A stretch of DNA of 9,350 bases from Desulfobacterales bacterium (GTDB lineage: Bacteria > Desulfobacterota > Desulfobacteria > Desulfobacterales > RPRI01), in contig JAGVOC010000230.1 in assembly GCA_020052975.1 (NCBI GenBank), positions 1 through 9,350 on the forward strand, given 5' to 3'. Positions 6,381-9,350 of this stretch are shown piece after piece. A program made the translations under genes and the position numbers. The number at the start of each line of letters is the position of its first letter. The stretch's first letter is position 1. Under the pieces are notes generated by a model that had not been told where the DNA came from, searched no databases, and saw only the letters and a program-made list of their open reading frames with translations.

Positions 6381-6400
6381 TTGTAAAACATTTGTAAAAC
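6381..6400. repeat. Direct 9-mer repeat with 11-bp period
   Basis: TTGTAAAAC occurs at 6381-6389 and again at 6392-6400, one helical turn apart, directly after the rlmD stop and within the 140-nt spacer before the nitronate monooxygenase gene. Direct repeats at helical spacing can bind a regulator. No confident promoter can be placed beside it, so it may also be chance. Confidence 0.35.
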
Positions 6401-6520
6401 CACTGGAATTTTTTTGCATTTCAGAAGGTTTTCCTTTACTTGCCTCGATGGTATAGGAATTTGTTTTTTGGACGCCTATGAACACAGATTTTTCATTTTG
6501 ATCCAACATAAGGATTTTAT

Positions 6521-7600
6521 ATGGATTTTCCTTCGCTTAAAATCGGGGATCTGATAAGCCGTATTCCGATCATTCAGGGGGGTATGGGAGTAGGCATTTC
6601 ATTGGCCGGGCTGGCTTCTGCTGTTGCCAATGAAGGTGGTATAGGTGTGATTGCAGCCGCCATGATCGGCATCGATGAGCCTGATATCACAGCCAATCCC
6701 ACAGAAGCCAATATCAGAGCCCTTAAACGGGAGATACGGAAAGCAAGGGAATTGACAGGCGGAATTATCGGGGTAAACATCATGGTCGCCATGACCCATT
6801 ATGCTGACCTTGTTAAAGCATCTATTGAGGAAGGTGTTGATATAATTATTTCAGGCGCCGGTCTTCCCATGGATTTGCCGGGATACCTTGTAAATGGCGC
6901 TAAAACAAGACTGGTACCTATAGTCTCTTCTGCCCGCGCTGCCAAACTGATCTGTCAGAAATGGCTGGCAAAGCACAATTACCTTCCTGATGCTTTTGTG
7001 GTAGAGGGACCCAAAGCGGGAGGGCATCTGGGGTTCAAAAAGGAACAGATTGATGATCCTGACTATGCCCTGGATAAATTGGTCAAAGAAGTGATTGAAT
7101 CCGTAAAACCTTTCGCAGCAGAGCGAAACACTACCATTCCGGTCATTGCTGCAGGCGGAGTCTTTACCGGCGGGGATATTCGTGAAATGTTAAATCTGGG
7201 AGCTGCAGGTGTTCAAATGGGGACCCGGTTTGTAGGTACTTACGAATGCGACGCGAGCCCCGGCTTCAAGGAGGCTTATCTGAATGCCAGGAAAGAAAAC
7301 CTGGTCATCATCAAAAGTCCGGTGGGGCTTCCCGGGCGAGCCATAAGCAATCAATTTTTAGATGAAGTTGAAAACGGCAACAAAAAACCCTTCAAATGTC
7401 CATACCAATGTATCAAAACATGTGACACGGCTAAAAGCCCTTATTGCATTGCCCTGGCACTTGCAGGCGCAAAAAAAGGGAAGTTTAAAAACGGGTTTGC
7501 CTTTGCAGGCGCAAACGCATACAGGGTCAATGAAATTGTCTCCGTAAAAGATTTGATCCGGTCCTTGCAGCTGGAATATGACCAGTCTGGCTGTGTATAA
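6521..7600 (+). CDS. Nitronate monooxygenase / FabK-like FMN enzyme with a C-terminal four-cysteine cluster
   Basis: The 359-residue cytoplasmic TIM-barrel flavoprotein belongs to the 2-nitropropane dioxygenase family, which includes nitronate monooxygenases (oxidative denitrification of alkyl nitronates) and FabK enoyl-ACP reductases. Seen: PIIQGGMGVGISLAGLASAV (16-35), VEGPKAGGHLG with His169 at the catalytic position of nitronate monooxygenases, AAGGVFTGGDI (210-220) and VQMGTRF (231-237) for FMN phosphate binding. Around residues 293-309 lies C-x3-C-x3-C-x7-C (Cys293, 297, 301, 309), then GFAFAGANAYRV (325-336). This extra segment is not in the textbook enzymes and marks a subfamily found, as I recall, in anaerobes; it could hold a metal or Fe-S centre. 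AAGGA lies 6 nt before the ATG. In an anaerobe a dioxygen-dependent reaction is doubtful, so a reductase or other flavin role is possible. Confidence 0.88.
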   Translation: MDFPSLKIGDLISRIPIIQGGMGVGISLAGLASAVANEGGIGVIAAAMIGIDEPDITANPTEANIRALKREIRKARELTGGIIGVNIMVAMTHYADLVKASIEEGVDIIISGAGLPMDLPGYLVNGAKTRLVPIVSSARAAKLICQKWLAKHNYLPDAFVVEGPKAGGHLGFKKEQIDDPDYALDKLVKEVIESVKPFAAERNTTIPVIAAGGVFTGGDIREMLNLGAAGVQMGTRFVGTYECDASPGFKEAYLNARKENLVIIKSPVGLPGRAISNQFLDEVENGNKKPFKCPYQCIKTCDTAKSPYCIALALAGAKKGKFKNGFAFAGANAYRVNEIVSVKDLIRSLQLEYDQSGCV

Positions 7601-7630
7601 TTCTGTTCACTTCAATTCATCACTTCGTAG

Positions 7631-7656
7631 CACTCGAATCCCTGAATCCTTGAACC
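7631..7656 (-). repeat. Degenerate period-8 tandem repeat, inverted copy 2
   Basis: Read on the minus strand from 7656 the sequence runs GGTTCAA, GGATTCAG, GGATTCGA, GTG, with the same octamer form and the same TTCGAGTG end as the array at 3664-3690. The two copies are inverted relative to each other and lie about 3.9 kb apart, in two different intergenic spacers. Confidence 0.6.
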
Positions 7657-7690
7657 AAAATCCTGATACAATCACCAACTCTCCTCACCC

Positions 7691-7719
7691 CAGGCCGGGG
7701 CTTAATCGCCCTCGGCCTG
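7691..7719. repeat. GC-rich hairpin downstream of the nitronate monooxygenase gene
   Basis: CAGGCCGGGGC (7691-7701) pairs with GCCCTCGGCCTG (7708-7719) around a 6-nt loop, an 11-bp stem with one bulged base. It starts 90 nt after the stop codon. No T-run follows, so it is more a structured spacer element than a standard intrinsic terminator, though it could assist termination or protect the 3' end of the transcript. Confidence 0.6.
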
Positions 7720-7721
7720 TT

Positions 7722-7744
7722 GATGGACTTTTTACGAGTCCATC
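7722..7744. repeat. Second hairpin in tandem
   Basis: GATGGACT (7722-7729) and AGTCCATC (7737-7744) form a perfect 8-bp stem with a 7-nt T-rich loop (TTTTACG), 2 nt after the preceding hairpin. The pair may be a single dispersed palindromic unit. Similar GGACTTTTTACGAGTC-like spacer elements are, from memory, common in related genomes; this needs a search. Confidence 0.6.
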
Positions 7745-7839
7745 ATTCTTATTTGCTCGACAAAAAATAATATATGTTCTAATGATTTAAACAATTATTT
7801 CAACTGTATTCTATTCTATAAATCCGGTAAAAAAACATA

Positions 7840-9114
7840 ATGGTAAATAAAAATAATTTAAAATCCGGGGATTCCCACCGGTGGATGGTATTTCTAATAA
7901 TTTCAGTCATTTATTTTTTTGTATATTTTCACCGGGTATCGACGTCGGTTATCGCTCAGGATATTTTAAAAGCCTTTAATGTAAATGCCACCGCTCTCGG
8001 ATTCATGTCTTCAATGTATTTTTATCTTTACGCGTTTGAACAGCCCCTTGTGGGATATTTTACCGATAAGCTCGGAGCAAGACGGGTTATAGCGTACTGC
8101 ACTTTAGCAGCAGCAGCGGGATGCTTCATGTTTGCGCTGGCCCCTGGGATAGGATGGGCTTCGGCAGGGCGCGCGCTGATAGGAATCGGTGTAGGGGGTG
8201 TGTATGTGCCGGCGATAAAGGCTTTTTCCCAATGGTTTGAAAAAAACGAGTTTGCAACAATGATAGGGCTGCTTTTGGCAGTCGGTAATTTTGGAGCGGT
8301 TGTCGCCACAACTCCTCTTGCCTGGGCTGCAAACAACTGGGGGTGGCGTATCAGCTTCCACATAATAGGATGGATTTCACTTGCTCTGGCCGGCGGGGCA
8401 TTTTTTCTGATAAAAGATTTCAACGGATCAGGCGCAACGGTTGAAGATGAGCATATTTCAAAACCGGCCGGAACAGGTTCAAAGGAAATTCCTTTTTACA
8501 GGGCTCTCATCTCTTTTCAATTCTGGATCATAGCAGTTATTTTTTTTGGTGTTTACGGAATTGTGATGACATTCCAGGGTCTCTGGGCCACGCCGTACCT
8601 TATGGCTGTTCTTGAAACGGACAGGATTGCGGCAAGCAGGCTGAACATGCTTATCCCGGTGGGATTCATTGTCGGGGCTCCTCTTTTCGGCCGGCTTTCC
8701 GACAGGATATTTAAAAGCAAGATACATGTATTAATTTTCCTGCTGGGTCTGTTAACCGTGTCATGGGCAGGGATCGTTTTTGGAATGAAGCATGGCACGG
8801 CATTGATATCATTGATTTTATTTTTAATGGGCATTTCGACGGGAGGATTTATAAGCATGTTGTGGGGGCATGTCAGAGACATCATACCACCCCGGATTCT
8901 CGGATCTGTTTCGGGACTTTTAAATCCGGCCCCATTCCTGGGAGTCGCAGTTTTTCAGGTATTAACAGGGTCATTCCTTGACAGAGCGGGACAGGTGGGC
9001 GGGGCATATCCGCCGGAAGCCTACAAACATTCTTTCGTTTTATGCTTTCTTGTCAGCTGTGCCTGTCTTATCATTTCGTTTTTTCTTAAAGAACAAAGAT
9101 CTCAAAATGTTTGA
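7840..9114 (+). CDS. Major facilitator superfamily transporter
   Basis: The 424-residue inner-membrane protein has the length and layout of a 12-helix MFS permease: six hydrophobic segments between about 15 and 192, a charged cytoplasmic loop (about 193-222), and six more between about 224 and 416. The MFS motif A is clear after helix 2, GYFTDKLGARR (72-82), and a second copy occurs in the other half, GRLSDRIFKSK (284-294). RALIGIGVGG (111-120) fits the helix 4 region, and HRVS (31-34) in helix 1 recalls organic-anion carriers of the GlpT/UhpC/oxalate-formate type. The substrate cannot be read from the sequence. The ATG at 7840 gives a natural cytoplasmic tail, although the ribosome binding site is poor (CCGG about 13 nt upstream); an internal ATG at codon 16 would cut into helix 1. 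It stands alone after a 239-nt spacer. Confidence 0.92.
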   Translation: MVNKNNLKSGDSHRWMVFLIISVIYFFVYFHRVSTSVIAQDILKAFNVNATALGFMSSMYFYLYAFEQPLVGYFTDKLGARRVIAYCTLAAAAGCFMFALAPGIGWASAGRALIGIGVGGVYVPAIKAFSQWFEKNEFATMIGLLLAVGNFGAVVATTPLAWAANNWGWRISFHIIGWISLALAGGAFFLIKDFNGSGATVEDEHISKPAGTGSKEIPFYRALISFQFWIIAVIFFGVYGIVMTFQGLWATPYLMAVLETDRIAASRLNMLIPVGFIVGAPLFGRLSDRIFKSKIHVLIFLLGLLTVSWAGIVFGMKHGTALISLILFLMGISTGGFISMLWGHVRDIIPPRILGSVSGLLNPAPFLGVAVFQVLTGSFLDRAGQVGGAYPPEAYKHSFVLCFLVSCACLIISFFLKEQRSQNV

Positions 9115-9161
9115 CATATTAGATTCTTGTGATATGGAAACTTAAATATCGTATTTGTTTT

Positions 9162-9187
9162 TCTTCTTTTCCATGGAGAAGATTTTT
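9162..9187 (+). terminator. Weak intrinsic terminator-like hairpin after the MFS gene
   Basis: TCTTCT (9162-9167) and AGAAGA (9177-9182) form a 6-bp stem around a 9-nt loop, followed at once by five T. It is 48 nt after the MFS stop. The stem is AT-rich and weak, so this is tentative. Confidence 0.35.
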
Positions 9188-9253
9188 GATTAAGAACCTG
9201 CCAAATTATATCATTGTAATTATAAATGAAAAATTTTCTGCTGTTACATCTAT

Positions 9254-9350
9254 GAGACCTTTGCATAACACCCCCTTTTGGCCGATTACTGCGTCAGGCT
9301 CAAATTTCAATCCTCGAAATACTCAATGTATTCCTGTGGTTGAAATTATC
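9254..9350. mobile_element. Probable end of an insertion sequence, cut by the window edge
   Basis: From GAGACCTTTGCATAACACCC (9254-9273) to the window end the sequence looks like the terminal part of a DDE-transposase insertion sequence; GAGACCTTTGCA resembles IS ends of the IS4/IS5 type. On the minus strand an open frame enters from outside the window and ends with NHRNTLSISRIEI and a TGA at 9302-9300, as expected for a transposase C-terminus close to the element end. Only 16 codons are visible and family assignment rests on memory, so this is moderate to low confidence. No target-site duplication can be seen, since the other end is outside. Confidence 0.4.

Noticed and set aside
7578..7790. 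70-codon plus-strand frame between the flavoenzyme and MFS genes
   Set aside because: It reads through the period-8 repeat and both hairpins, is rich in Pro, Ser and Asn, and lacks a ribosome binding site.
8028..8423. 131-codon frame antisense to the MFS gene, and a similar 110-codon one at 8553-8885
   Set aside because: Antisense shadows of the membrane protein codons; no start context and no family motifs.
1..9350. CRISPR array, tRNA or rRNA genes, riboswitch
   Set aside because: No regularly spaced direct repeats of CRISPR length, no cloverleaf-like or rRNA-like sequence, and no recognised riboswitch core were seen in the spacers.

Overview
The window looks like an ordinary chromosomal stretch of an anaerobic, Gram-negative bacterium. 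The style of the proteins, the moderate GC content and the repeat-rich spacers suggest Desulfobacterota (a Desulfobacterales-like lineage). This is an inference from family resemblance; there is no rRNA or other marker to confirm it. No rRNA, tRNA or CRISPR array is visible. Both edges look like accessory or mobile DNA.

Left edge (1-751, with genes on the minus strand). A GC-rich (about 57%) 5' fragment of a nitrilase runs off the window start. Beyond it are about 580 bases without a convincing gene, including a very AT-rich stretch. That spacer holds a 34-bp near-perfect palindrome at 258-291 and two smaller hairpins.

Small-gene cassette (752-1385, minus strand). A DUF6883-type gene is followed after 12 bases by a DUF4926-type gene. 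The pair has its own good sigma70-like promoter and is compact like a toxin-antitoxin or immunity pair. This is the best candidate in the window for an undescribed system. A divergent promoter on the other side reads towards cinA.

Core block (1459-6380, plus strand). In order it holds cinA (competence/damage-inducible protein family with an NMN deamidase domain), a membrane-anchored alpha/beta hydrolase, an imidazolonepropionase/prolidase-like amidohydrolase, and a TTG-started RlmD-family 23S rRNA m5U methyltransferase carrying Fe-S cluster cysteines. Gaps are 24 nt or less between cinA and the hydrolase and 12 nt between the amidohydrolase and rlmD. A 111-nt repeat-containing spacer splits the block in two. 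The genes share orientation but no obvious single pathway: NAD salvage/repair, unknown hydrolysis, unknown hydrolysis, and rRNA modification.

Right part (6381-9350, plus strand). A nitronate monooxygenase/FabK-like flavoenzyme carries an unusual C-terminal four-cysteine cluster. After a 239-nt spacer with an inverted copy of a period-8 repeat and two strong tandem hairpins comes a 12-helix MFS transporter. A weak terminator-like hairpin follows. The last ~100 bases look like the end of an insertion sequence.
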